64,000 nt of DNA from Polynucleobacter meluiroseus (GCA_945878885.1 CAMCUP010000007.1:1-64000), one strand, 5' to 3'. Numbered from the stretch's first letter, positions 44,764 through 53,036 are shown. Numbers and translations: made by a program. The notes: generated from the letters alone by a model not told the origin.

Positions 44764-44930
44764 GAACTTTTATTAGCTTAAGCGCCCCCCAATGACGCAA
44801 ATTCACCACAAAGTCCTTAAAAAGGCTAAAATTTACCCTAAGCAGCGCAACTATCGTCACTAACTTTAGTTTTTAGGCGCTTGGGCCCAGTTCAATTCAG
44901 CACGAAATTTAAGCGCTGGGTAAGCTTTTT

Positions 44931-44946
44931 TGCTAGAATAGCCCCC
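44931..44946 (+). promoter_or_regulatory. Promoter of the rpsF operon
   Basis: TGCTAGAAT (-10 TAGAAT at 44934-44939 with TG extension) followed by AGCCCCC, preceded by GCTTTTTT. It is nearly identical to the rpmF promoter. The -35 is weak. A 5' leader of about 170 bases follows. Confidence 0.7.
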
Positions 44947-45046
44947 TTATCTGTAGTTTGATAAGGCTTAGATAGTATTTTTAAGTTAGTCGTATTAGGT
45001 TTTAAGTGCAGTTTTCCTACAATTTGTTGCCACCCTTGTCATACTG

Positions 45047-45077
45047 GCTGCCGACTTCATCACCATCAGAAGTTAGC
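45047..45077 (+). promoter_or_regulatory. S6:S18-type binding hairpin in the rpsF leader
   Basis: GCTG pairs with TAGC and ACTTC pairs with GAAGT, with an unpaired CCG between the two stems on the 5' side. A CCG bulge in such a stem is the signature of the S6:S18 ligand RNA, which mimics 16S rRNA and lets the S6-S18 complex repress its own operon. Location 38 bases before the rpsF ATG fits. The rest of the 44730-45114 gap carries the two promoters and no gene. Confidence 0.7.
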
Positions 45078-45114
45078 AAGACGCCCAGATGACTTTATCC
45101 AGAAGGAGTGTTAG

Positions 45115-45498
45115 ATGCGTCATTATGAAATAGTCTTTATCGTCCATCCGGACCAAAGCGAGCAAGTGCCCGCGATGATTGAACGTTACAAAGCAGTGTT
45201 AACTGCCGCGGGCGGAAAAGTTCATCGCATCGAAGATTGGGGTCGTCGGCAGATGGCTTACATGATCGATAAACTTGCCAAAGCCCATTATGTTTGTATG
45301 AATATTGAGTGCGACCAGAAAACTCTGGAAGAGCTCGAGCATGCATTCAAATTTAACGATGCTGTTTTGCGACACCTCATCATCAAAGCTAGTAAGGCCG
45401 AAGTAGAGCCTTCCATCATGATGAAAGAAGTGCAGCGCGAAGATGCCCGTAAGCAAGCTCAAACCGACGCACCTGTTGCGGCGGAATTAGACCATTAA
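45115..45498 (+). CDS. rpsF: 30S ribosomal protein S6
   Basis: S6 binds S18 in the platform of the 30S subunit. The 127-residue protein opens [25 protein letters not shown] and has [19 protein letters not shown] near 43-61, both S6 hallmarks. The tail is rich in acidic residues. A GAAGGAG ribosome binding site precedes it. It is the first gene of rpsF-priB-rpsR-rplI-dnaB. Confidence 0.98.
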   Translation: MRHYEIVFIVHPDQSEQVPAMIERYKAVLTAAGGKVHRIEDWGRRQMAYMIDKLAKAHYVCMNIECDQKTLEELEHAFKFNDAVLRHLIIKASKAEVEPSIMMKEVQREDARKQAQTDAPVAAELDH

Positions 45499-45548
45499 TT
45501 AAAGAGAAATACGGAGGCGATAGAGCGTAAGCAAGTAGCGGAACGGCG

Positions 45549-45842
45549 TTGAATCACTTCACCCTAACTGCTTCCTTGGTGTCCAAAGACGCAATTCGAT
45601 TTACACCGGCAGGTCTACCCGTTATGCATTGCCAACTTGAACATGTTGGCGAGGCAAGCGAAGTAGCAATGCCAAGGAAAATTCAGATGAGTGTTGAGGC
45701 AATTGCAATTGGCCCTGTACAAAGGGCTTTAGAGCAAATGAACTTAGGTAGCGTGGCTGTATTTGAAGGATTTTTGGCCCCCAAAACCTTGCGCAATCAG
45801 CGTCTTGTATTTCATATTACCCATATTCAATTGAAAGATTAA
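45549..45842 (+). CDS. priB: Primosomal replication protein N
   Basis: PriB is a dimeric OB-fold ssDNA-binding protein that helps PriA and DnaB restart replication. The 97-residue product reads [26 protein letters not shown] near its start, close to betaproteobacterial PriB, and ends [12 protein letters not shown]. The start is TTG, which is rare. No upstream ATG in frame fits the homologs, so TTG is favoured. Position between rpsF and rpsR is diagnostic. Confidence 0.93.
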   Translation: MNHFTLTASLVSKDAIRFTPAGLPVMHCQLEHVGEASEVAMPRKIQMSVEAIAIGPVQRALEQMNLGSVAVFEGFLAPKTLRNQRLVFHITHIQLKD

Positions 45843-45855
45843 AGAGGAAATCATT

Positions 45856-46128
45856 ATGGCGTTTGGAAAGAAACCCGATTTCAAAAAGAAACCAGCACAG
45901 AACCCATTGTTTAAACGGAAGCGTTATTGCCGTTTCACGGTTGGTGGTGTTGAACAAATCGATTACAAAGATATCGATACTTTGAAAGATTTTATTGGCG
46001 AGAATGCAAAAATTACTCCTGCCCGTTTAACTGGTACTAAAGCAAAATTTCAGCGACAGTTAGATACTGCGATTAAGCGTGCCCGTTTCCTGGCCTTGTT
46101 GCCATATTCAGATCAACACAAGAAATAA
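45856..46128 (+). CDS. rpsR: 30S ribosomal protein S18
   Basis: S18 partners S6 in the 30S platform. The 90-residue protein contains [18 protein letters not shown] near 22-39 and the C-terminal core [34 protein letters not shown] end is present. Ribosome binding site AGAGGAAATC lies upstream. It is in the usual place between priB and rplI. Confidence 0.97.
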   Translation: MAFGKKPDFKKKPAQNPLFKRKRYCRFTVGGVEQIDYKDIDTLKDFIGENAKITPARLTGTKAKFQRQLDTAIKRARFLALLPYSDQHKK

Positions 46129-46141
46129 TTCGGAGCCCTTA

Positions 46142-46594
46142 ATGCAAATCATTCTCTTAGAAAAAGTAACCAACCTAGGTAACCTAGGTGATGTAGTGCG
46201 AGTAAAAGATGGCTATGCACGTAATTTTCTTATTCCTCAACGTAAAGCTCGGCGGGCAACTGAATCGGCAATTGCCGATTTTGCATCGCGCCGTGCCGAA
46301 TTAGAAAAGCTTGCTGCCGCAAAGCTGTCGGCTGCTCAAGCAATTGGCTTAAAACTCGATGGCCTGGTTTTGGAAATTAATCAAAAGGCAGGGGTTGATG
46401 GGCGTTTGTTTGGTTCGGTAACCAACCACGATATTGCAGATGGCTTAAAGGCTAAAGGTTTTGAAATCGAAAAATCTTTTGTGCGCATGCCAACGGGGCC
46501 TTTGAAAATTGTTGGTGATCATCCAGTAGCAGTTGCAGTTCATACCGATGTGATTTCAAACATCGTGATTCGTGTGATTGGCGAACAGGCTTAA
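46142..46594 (+). CDS. rplI: 50S ribosomal protein L9
   Basis: L9 bridges the L1 side of the 50S subunit and limits frameshifting. From ATG 46142 the protein is 150 residues and begins [21 protein letters not shown], the conserved L9 start. An in-frame upstream extension into rpsR is spurious. [12 protein letters not shown] at 24-35 and the C-terminal domain with [15 protein letters not shown] are typical. GGAG is at good spacing. Confidence 0.97.
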   Translation: MQIILLEKVTNLGNLGDVVRVKDGYARNFLIPQRKARRATESAIADFASRRAELEKLAAAKLSAAQAIGLKLDGLVLEINQKAGVDGRLFGSVTNHDIADGLKAKGFEIEKSFVRMPTGPLKIVGDHPVAVAVHTDVISNIVIRVIGEQA

Positions 46595-46603
46595 TATAGC
46601 CTT

Positions 46604-48088
46604 ATGGCTGAATCCCGTTCCCGTTCCATTACGCTTAATCCTGGTATGGCGGGATCAGGGGATGCAGTACTGCAAGCCTTAAAAGTCCCCCCCCATTCGG
46701 TAGAGGCTGAACAGTCGCTATTGGGGGGTTTACTGCTGGATAACACAGCCTGGGATCGACTTGGTGGGGCGCTAGGCGAGGTTGATTTTTATCGACCTGA
46801 ACATGCATTAATTTTTCGAGTAATACAAAATTTAATTGGCGATAACCATCCTGCTGATGTAATTACGGTGAATGAGTCAATTAAGTCGGAGCAGGGTGGT
46901 GAACTAGTCGGCATCGACTACCTGAATTCCTTAGCCCAAAACACCCCTAGCGCTGCCAATATTAAAGGCTATGCCGAAATTGTGCGCGACCGCAGTATTT
47001 TGCGGCGACTCATTGCGGTTTCTGACAGTATTGTGAATTCCGCTTTTGTGCCCGAAGGCCGTTCAGTTCGCACTTTATTAGATGAAGCAGAGTCACGTAT
47101 TTTGCAAATTGGTGAAGAGGGTAGTCGTAAGGCCGATTACCTTGAAATTGAACCACTCTTACAAGAGGTCGTCGCGCGTATTGATGAGCTTTATAACCGC
47201 CAAGGCGGCAGCGATATTACGGGTATTGCCACAGGGTTTATCGATTTAGATAAACAAACGAGTGGTTTGCAAAAAGGAGATTTGGTAATTGTTGCTGGCA
47301 GACCCTCAATGGGCAAAACCTCTCTAGCACTAAATATCGCTGAAAATGTAGCCTTGGTTGAGGGCTTGCCAGTGGTAGTGTTCTCGATGGAAATGTCGGG
47401 CACCCAATTAGCATCTCGCCTGTTAGGTTCTGTCGGACGTGTTGATCAGTCGCGTATGCGTACTGGCAAATTACAAGATGATGAATGGCCACGGGTTACC
47501 GATGCGATTGCTCGTTTAAGTAATACCCATATCTTGATTGATGAATCGGGCGCTTTATCAAGCTTAGAGTTACGCGCTAGAGCCCGCCGCCTTGCCCGTA
47601 ATTTTGGTGGAACGCTGGGTTTAGTGATCGTCGATTACCTTCAATTAATGAGTGGCAGCGGCAGTGCCAGCTCTGAAAATCGCGCAACCGAGATTTCAGA
47701 AATTTCTCGTTCTTTAAAATCGCTGGCCAAAGAATTGCAATGTCCCGTGTTGGCATTGTCCCAATTAAATCGTGGCTTAGAGCAACGCCCCAACAAGCGC
47801 CCAATCATGTCTGATTTACGCGAGTCTGGTGCAATAGAGCAAGATGCCGATTTAATTATGTTTATTTATCGCGATGAGGTTTATCACCCCGATACCACTA
47901 CTGATAAAGGCGTAGCGGAAATTATCATTGGCAAGCAACGGAATGGACCGATTGGTACGATTCGCCTTAGCTGGCAAGGGCCGTATACGAAGTTTGATAA
48001 TTTAGCCTTAGGTGCAGGCGGCTTTTCATCTGGAAATGGTTCGAGCAGCCCTAGTAGCGGCAACTTCACGGGGTACGAACCCTTTTAA
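46604..48088 (+). CDS. dnaB: Replicative DNA helicase
   Basis: DnaB is the hexameric 5'-3' helicase at the replication fork. The 494 residues have the N-terminal domain (about 28-130; VPPHSVEAEQSLLGGLLLDN) and the RecA-like core with Walker A GRPSMGKTS near 227-235. Walker B LVIVDYLQLM and the arginine-finger region near SDLRESGAIEQDADL follow. The C-terminal tail is Gly/Ser-rich. TAATAT lies six bases before the ATG, so a leaderless start next to operon read-through is possible. Confidence 0.98.
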   Translation: MAESRSRSITLNPGMAGSGDAVLQALKVPPHSVEAEQSLLGGLLLDNTAWDRLGGALGEVDFYRPEHALIFRVIQNLIGDNHPADVITVNESIKSEQGGELVGIDYLNSLAQNTPSAANIKGYAEIVRDRSILRRLIAVSDSIVNSAFVPEGRSVRTLLDEAESRILQIGEEGSRKADYLEIEPLLQEVVARIDELYNRQGGSDITGIATGFIDLDKQTSGLQKGDLVIVAGRPSMGKTSLALNIAENVALVEGLPVVVFSMEMSGTQLASRLLGSVGRVDQSRMRTGKLQDDEWPRVTDAIARLSNTHILIDESGALSSLELRARARRLARNFGGTLGLVIVDYLQLMSGSGSASSENRATEISEISRSLKSLAKELQCPVLALSQLNRGLEQRPNKRPIMSDLRESGAIEQDADLIMFIYRDEVYHPDTTTDKGVAEIIIGKQRNGPIGTIRLSWQGPYTKFDNLALGAGGFSSGNGSSSPSSGNFTGYEPF

Positions 48089-48098
48089 TTACGCCGTT

Positions 48099-48629
48099 TT
48101 AGTTGGGCACTATGCGTCTAGCTTCAGTAAAGCGTGCTGCCCAATAAGGTGTATCGATTCGCTCTAAACGGACGGTCCCCCCTGCACTGGGCGCGTGTAC
48201 AAAACGACCTTGCCCTACATAAATACCTGCATGAGAATACTTTTCGCCAGTGGTATTAAAAAAGATTAAGTCACCTGGTGCTGGTGCTTGTTGACCAATG
48301 CCGCTCCCTTTTCTACTCATTTCTTCAATCGTTCGCGGTAGTCGAATTGAAACCGCTTTGTTGTAAACATAAACAATTAAACCGCTACAGTCGAAGCCGC
48401 CATCTGGAGTATTACCTCCAAAGCGATATGGTACGTCGACTAAGCCAACAGCCGCAATCGAAATATCTTCCGCGCCTACACTGGTGTCTTCCTTAAACTG
48501 ACTCACCCGTGCCGAAGAAAATGACGAGGGTTGATTAGAGCGACTCCCAAACATGCCGCAGGCCGTTAGACCAAAAACAGCAAGACCAATCAGCAGACGT
48601 AAGCGATAGTTATAAGGCTTCAGCTGCAT
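48099..48629 (-). CDS. NlpC/P60-family lipoprotein peptidase
   Basis: This is a murein-degrading NlpC/P60 cysteine peptidase anchored in the outer membrane. From ATG 48629 the product is 176 residues with a signal peptide and lipobox LTAC (RLLIGLAVFGLTACGMF). The catalytic Cys is in PDGGFDCSGLIVYVY and the His in YSHAGIYVGQGRFVHAP. The preferred start lies in the last 20 bases of phoH, in a different frame, so expression is coupled to phoH. The alternative start at 48656 would hide the signal peptide. Confidence 0.9.
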   Translation of the reverse strand: MQLKPYNYRLRLLIGLAVFGLTACGMFGSRSNQPSSFSSARVSQFKEDTSVGAEDISIAAVGLVDVPYRFGGNTPDGGFDCSGLIVYVYNKAVSIRLPRTIEEMSRKGSGIGQQAPAPGDLIFFNTTGEKYSHAGIYVGQGRFVHAPSAGGTVRLERIDTPYWAARFTEARRIVPN

Positions 48630-50283
48630 GATCGGCAAGGCGCGAGCGCTCGCCACGGGCTAGAGTCACATGACCGCTATGGCGCCAACCCTTGAAGCGG
48701 TCGACAACATAGGTCAGGCCAGATGAGCCTTCTGTTAAATAGGGAGTGTCGATTTGGGCAATATTACCTAAGCAAATAATTTTTGTCCCCGGACCAGCTC
48801 GTGTTACTAAGGTTTTCATTTGCTTGGGTGTCAAGTTTTGCGCCTCATCAATAATGACAAACTTACTCACAAAGGTTCTGCCGCGCATGAAGTTCATGCT
48901 TTTCACTTTAATGCGTGAGCGAATGAGTTCTTGAGTGGCAGCACGACCCCACTCACCAGCATTATCTTCATTGCGATGCAAGACTTCTAGATTGTCATCA
49001 AAGGCGCCCATCCAAGGTTGCATTTTTTCTTCTTCAGTTCCTGGTAGAAACCCAATATCTTCGCCTACAGGTACGGTGGCACGAGTAATAATAATTTCGT
49101 TATAGCGCTTACTATCAAGTACCTGTTCAAGCCCAGCGGCTAGTGCTAAGAGGGTTTTTCCAGTTCCCGCCTGTCCAAGCAGAGTGACGAAATCAACGTC
49201 GGGGTTCATTAGCACATTCATGGCAAAGTTTTGCTCGCGATTGCGTGCTGTGACACTCCAGACATTATTTTTTTGATGCGAGAAATCGCGCAGCGTTTGC
49301 AAGAGCGCAGTTTTACCGTTAATTTCCCTTACTTGTGCATAAAAGGGTGTCGAGCCATCAGGATTTTCTTGATAGACAAATTGGTTAACCAACATACTGG
49401 GCACTAATGGACCAGTTACGCGATAAAACATGGAGCCTGACTTAACATCAGACCAACTTTCCATAGCTTTACCATGTTTTGGCCAAAAATCAGATGGCAA
49501 ATGCATGACTCCCGTGTACATTAAGTCACGATCTTCTAATACCTGATCGTTAAAATAGTCTTCTGCAGGCAAACCTAGAGCACGTGCCTTAATGCGCATA
49601 TTGATATCTTTCGATACCAAAACAACCTCTTGTTCAGGTTTGATTTGCTTCAGCTCACGCACCACCCCAAGAATTAAGTTATCACCTTTGCCTTCAGGCA
49701 GGCCTTCGGGCAAGACATGGGTAAATAATTGGGTTTGGAAAAAAAGCCGACCTGAAACGTCGGAATGACCCAGTTTATTTAAAGGGATGCCTTCTTCAAG
49801 GGTACCCGTAGTGCCAGCAATCAATTGATCAAGTGAGCGACTCACCATACGGGCGTTGCGCGCGACTTCGCTCATCCCCTTTTTATGGTTATCGAGCTCC
49901 TCTAAAGTAGTCATCGGTAAATACAAATCGTGCTCATCAAAACGGAAGAGGGAGGCAGGATCATGCATTAGGACATTGGTATCAAGCACAAACAAAGTGG
50001 GTGGTCCAGTGCGAATAATGCGTTTTGAATTTTTATTTTCAGTTTGCTTTAGGCGGTGATCACCTTTAATTTTTTCTAGTGCTAATTCTGCGGCCGATAA
50101 ATCAACTTGGGCACTATTGGCCCAATCGGCTGGACTGAGAGTCTCAAGATCAACTTGCAGATCTAAGAGGGTATCAATCATATTTTTTGCTACAGGGGCG
50201 GGCCTTTGTTTTAAATCTGGAGTTTCCTTTCGGTTCAATTTGACTTGGTCGGCAATTTGAGTCGGAAGTGGTGGCAAAGGCAT
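48610..50283 (-). CDS. phoH: PhoH-family protein with N-terminal PIN domain
   Basis: This is a PIN-PhoH protein, a predicted ATP-dependent RNA helicase and nuclease. The 557-residue protein has a PIN domain (about 93-230; FVLDTNVLMHDP with acidic metal ligands) and a C-terminal PhoH ATPase domain (about 325-550). The ATPase shows Walker A GQAGTGKT, Walker B FVIIDEAQNLTPKQMK and a GNIAQID motif. The ATG has AGGAG seven bases upstream. Directly before this site lies a terminator hairpin, so expression requires read-through (see the leader entry). Confidence 0.92.
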   Translation of the reverse strand: MPLPPLPTQIADQVKLNRKETPDLKQRPAPVAKNMIDTLLDLQVDLETLSPADWANSAQVDLSAAELALEKIKGDHRLKQTENKNSKRIIRTGPPTLFVLDTNVLMHDPASLFRFDEHDLYLPMTTLEELDNHKKGMSEVARNARMVSRSLDQLIAGTTGTLEEGIPLNKLGHSDVSGRLFFQTQLFTHVLPEGLPEGKGDNLILGVVRELKQIKPEQEVVLVSKDINMRIKARALGLPAEDYFNDQVLEDRDLMYTGVMHLPSDFWPKHGKAMESWSDVKSGSMFYRVTGPLVPSMLVNQFVYQENPDGSTPFYAQVREINGKTALLQTLRDFSHQKNNVWSVTARNREQNFAMNVLMNPDVDFVTLLGQAGTGKTLLALAAGLEQVLDSKRYNEIIITRATVPVGEDIGFLPGTEEEKMQPWMGAFDDNLEVLHRNEDNAGEWGRAATQELIRSRIKVKSMNFMRGRTFVSKFVIIDEAQNLTPKQMKTLVTRAGPGTKIICLGNIAQIDTPYLTEGSSGLTYVVDRFKGWRHSGHVTLARGERSRLADHAAEAL

Positions 50284-50440
50284 GCAGGGCTCCTAAAAGA
50301 AAAAACCGCCAGGCAAAAAGCGATGGCGGTCGAGATAAAAACGAAAAAAATTAACAAAACTAAGGGGGAGGTTCAGCGTACTCGGCTTAGATTCGCCAAG
50401 ACTGATGATCAAACCATACCATCGTTTCCGGTGCATATGC
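50284..50440 (-). promoter_or_regulatory. Candidate attenuator or riboswitch leader of phoH
   Basis: On the minus strand a promoter is followed by a folded domain (50370-50415) and then a terminator (50300-50330) that ends about 17 bases before the phoH ATG. In the folded domain GGTT pairs with AACC and CAG with CTG, separated on one side by a seven-base bulge. A CTTGGC/GCCGAG stem caps an eight-base loop. Between the two lies a C-rich and a U-rich strand. This order (aptamer-like fold, terminator, ribosome binding site, gene) is that of a transcriptional riboswitch or attenuator. The ligand is unknown. Confidence 0.5.
50300..50330 (-). terminator. Intrinsic terminator upstream of phoH
   Basis: On the minus strand ACCGCCA pairs with TGGCGGT around a 12-base loop and is followed by six T. 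It could end the bcp transcript, but phoH begins too close downstream for a new promoter to fit after it. Confidence 0.88.
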
Positions 50441-50444
50441 CCTT

Positions 50445-50472
50445 ACTTTACCTCAATTTTTTCGCAATGCAA
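50445..50472 (-). promoter_or_regulatory. Candidate phoH promoter
   Basis: On the minus strand TTGCAT, a 16-base spacer and TAAAGT lie just after the bcp stop. The predicted start near 50438 gives the phoH leader of about 155 nt. Confidence 0.55.
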
Positions 50473-50492
50473 GGGCTTTATTTACAGTTTTA

Positions 50493-50957
50493 TTAAATTG
50501 CTTGAGCTGCTTGCAAAACCTCGGCTGCATGGCCCGGCACTTTGAGGCCACGCCATTCTTTGCAGAGCTTGCCTGTTGAATCAAAGAGAAAGGTGCTGCG
50601 TTCGATGCCCCGCACTTGCTTGCCATACATATTTTTTTGCTTCATTACACCAAAGAGGTTGCAGAGCTTTTCTTCAGTATCAGCCACTAATTCGAAGGGG
50701 AGGTCCATTTTTTGGCGAAAATTATCATGCGATTTAAGGCTATCACGGGATACACCTACAACCAAGGTATTGGCTTTGCTAAAGGCGTCAATTGCATCGC
50801 GAAACTCGCCCGCTTCAACTGTGCATCCCGGGGTTGAATCTTTAGGGTAAAAATATAAAACTAGCTTTCGACCTGCATACGCCGCAGGCGAGAATGTGCG
50901 TTGCGAAGTTGCGGGGATATTGCAATTTGGTAAACGTTGGCTAATAGTAATGCTCAT
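50493..50957 (-). CDS. bcp: Peroxiredoxin, Bcp/PrxQ family
   Basis: Bcp reduces hydrogen peroxide and organic peroxides using a reactive cysteine. The 154 residues show the peroxidatic Cys45 in STPGCTVEA. The resolving cysteine usually found five residues later is missing (Gly50), so it is either 1-Cys or uses Cys98. FYPKD before the active site and RSTFLFD near 120 are conserved. Ribosome binding site AGAGGA. It follows arnD by 38 bases. Confidence 0.93.
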   Translation of the reverse strand: MSITISQRLPNCNIPATSQRTFSPAAYAGRKLVLYFYPKDSTPGCTVEAGEFRDAIDAFSKANTLVVGVSRDSLKSHDNFRQKMDLPFELVADTEEKLCNLFGVMKQKNMYGKQVRGIERSTFLFDSTGKLCKEWRGLKVPGHAAEVLQAAQAI

Positions 50958-50995
50958 ATCAATCCTCTAAGGTTAAAAAAGTATTTCAAAACGGC

Positions 50996-51931
50996 TTATG
51001 GGAACACCATTAATTCACCACTACGATTTGGCACCGTGCCCCAATTTAATGGACAAGTCGCTATTTTATCGAGTTGTTGAGTGGCTACCCACGATTGGTG
51101 TAGTTCACCCAGAGTTACCAATTGATGACCTTGTAATAACCAGCCCTCGACTAATTCTACGAAAGCAGGCAAGAGCTTTTGCCCCTCTAGTTCGGCATGG
51201 AGCGTAAAGACTTGATCGTTGGGGTTACTTTGGGTCAGACTTAATAGGTGTCGCACGGCAGCAAGGACATCCATACCATCAACACCAATCAGTTCATCTA
51301 GGGTCGGCAAGGTAGTTGGGTATTGAATGCACTGGCTTCGCCGCGGTTTTTCGCCAATACTTTCTGGAGGGAAAGAGAGGCGATAGGGCACTAAATTGAG
51401 GGGTGCACGGCCGTCTGAAGCATATTTTAAACCCCAGCTATCTAGTTGCTCAAGCGCTACCTCATTCATTTGCCACCCAGCCGCACCAGCCGTGCTTGGT
51501 GGGCGACGAAAAATTTCTTGAAAGCGATCGTAGGCTCGCTGCATTTGTTTGAGGGTCCATTTAGCATTGCGGTTACGAACTCCATCGTGCCATGCAACAT
51601 GATCCCAAGCGTGAATCCCAGTTTCATGGCCAGCTCGATGAATTGCTTGCATTTCTTTGTATGCTAATTGGCCAATATCGGGTCCGGGTAATAAAACACC
51701 ATAAAGCAAAGTGCGAATACCATAATGTTCTAAGACTGAGGTTCGCCCCACTTTTTTTAAGAAACCAGGCCGAAATATACGTTTGAGTGCCCAGCCCGTA
51801 TGGTCTGGGCCAAGACTAAAAAGAAAGGTAGCGCGTAGGTGTAACTGCTCGAGCACACGGGCTAAATTGGGTACGCCTTCTCGTGTGCCGCGCAGCGTAT
51901 CAACATCCACCTTGAGGGCGATTTTTGCCAT
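50996..51931 (-). CDS. arnD: 4-deoxy-4-formamido-L-arabinose-phosphoundecaprenol deformylase
   Basis: ArnD removes the formyl group from undecaprenyl phosphate-L-Ara4FN, giving the L-Ara4N lipid donor. The 311-residue polysaccharide-deacetylase-fold protein shows LKVDVDTLRGTREGVP at 6-21, GIHAWDHVAWHDG near 105-117 for metal binding and LHAELEGQ near 262-269. These match ArnD better than generic NodB proteins. It is sixth in the arnT-arnB-arnC-arnA(N)-arnA(C)-arnD series on this strand. Confidence 0.9.
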   Translation of the reverse strand: MAKIALKVDVDTLRGTREGVPNLARVLEQLHLRATFLFSLGPDHTGWALKRIFRPGFLKKVGRTSVLEHYGIRTLLYGVLLPGPDIGQLAYKEMQAIHRAGHETGIHAWDHVAWHDGVRNRNAKWTLKQMQRAYDRFQEIFRRPPSTAGAAGWQMNEVALEQLDSWGLKYASDGRAPLNLVPYRLSFPPESIGEKPRRSQCIQYPTTLPTLDELIGVDGMDVLAAVRHLLSLTQSNPNDQVFTLHAELEGQKLLPAFVELVEGWLLQGHQLVTLGELHQSWVATQQLDKIATCPLNWGTVPNRSGELMVFP

Positions 51932-51947
51932 AGACTAAGTAGTAGAC

Positions 51948-52997
51948 TTAATTATCTTGGTCGACTAAGTTCCGTGCCTTAGGAACATCGTGGCGATAGG
52001 CTTCAAAAATATATTTCAAAGCATCTTGCATGTTCGTGCTTGGCTGCCAATCTAACTCACTCATTGTGTTATCGATTGCAGGTACCCGATTTTGGACATC
52101 TTGATAGCCTTCGCCATAATAAGCGTTAGAGGTTGTTTCAATAATCTTGACTTGTTGCGCAGTTTTTGCGTACTCGGGCATGCTGCAGGCAATCTCCAGC
52201 ATCATGCTTGCTAACTCACGTACTGAATGATTATTTTTTGGATTACCTATATTAAATATCTTGCCATTTGCGATGTCATCAGTATTAGCGAGAATTTTCA
52301 TCAGCGCATCGATGCCGTCATCTACATAGGTAAACGCACGTTTTTGCTCACCTCCATCAACTAAATTAATCGGCTCGCCACGCACAATATGCCCTAAAAA
52401 TTGGGTTACAACGCGCGATGAGCCTTCTTTTGGTGTGTAAATACTATCAAGACCTGGACCAATCCAGTTAAAAGGGCGAAATAAGGTAAAGCGCAGACCT
52501 TCCATGCCATAACCCCAAATAACCCGATCCATTAATTGTTTGGAGCAAGCGTATATCCAGCGTTGTTTATGAATTGGGCCATAAACTAAATTTGAAGTTG
52601 TTGAGTCAAACTCAGCATCACTGCACATCCCATAGACTTCAGAGGTTGAGGGAAAGACCAAATGTTTTTTGTATTTAACTGCTGAACGCACAATCGGTAA
52701 GTTGGCTTCGAAGTCGAGCTCAAAAACACGTAGCGGTTGTTGTACATAAGTTGCTGGGGTCGCAATCGCCACTAGCGGCAAGATAACATCGCACTTACGA
52801 ACGTGATACTCGACCCATTCACGATTAATGGTGATGTCGCCTTCAAAGAAATGCATACGTGGATTACTCAGCAAATCGCTGAGACGATCATTTTGCATAT
52901 CCATGCCATACACTTCCCAATCGGTTGTCGCAAGGATTCGCTTGGAAAGGTGGTGGCCAATAAAGCCATTAACCCCAAGAATGAGGATTTTTTTCAT
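51948..52997 (-). CDS. UDP-glucuronate decarboxylase domain of ArnA (separate protein)
   Basis: This protein oxidises and decarboxylates UDP-glucuronic acid to UDP-4-keto-pentose. The 349-residue SDR-family protein corresponds to the C-terminal half of E. coli ArnA: GVNGFIGHHL near 8-17, FFEGDITI, FPSTSEVYGMCSD near 114-126 and FRPFNWIGPGLD near 174-185. In E. coli the two halves are fused, whereas here they are two genes 39 bases apart. Gene symbols differ between strains, so none is given. Catalytic Tyr and Lys are in the YACSKQLMDRV block. Confidence 0.92.
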   Translation of the reverse strand: MKKILILGVNGFIGHHLSKRILATTDWEVYGMDMQNDRLSDLLSNPRMHFFEGDITINREWVEYHVRKCDVILPLVAIATPATYVQQPLRVFELDFEANLPIVRSAVKYKKHLVFPSTSEVYGMCSDAEFDSTTSNLVYGPIHKQRWIYACSKQLMDRVIWGYGMEGLRFTLFRPFNWIGPGLDSIYTPKEGSSRVVTQFLGHIVRGEPINLVDGGEQKRAFTYVDDGIDALMKILANTDDIANGKIFNIGNPKNNHSVRELASMMLEIACSMPEYAKTAQQVKIIETTSNAYYGEGYQDVQNRVPAIDNTMSELDWQPSTNMQDALKYIFEAYRHDVPKARNLVDQDN

Positions 52998-53036
52998 TGG
53001 TGCTGCCTCGTCTAAAAAATTGAATACAAATGCACG

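Noticed and set aside
46079..46141. N-terminal extension of L9 overlapping rpsR
   Set aside because: The canonical L9 start MQIILLEKV at 46142 has GGAG at good distance; the extension reads out of frame over rpsR.
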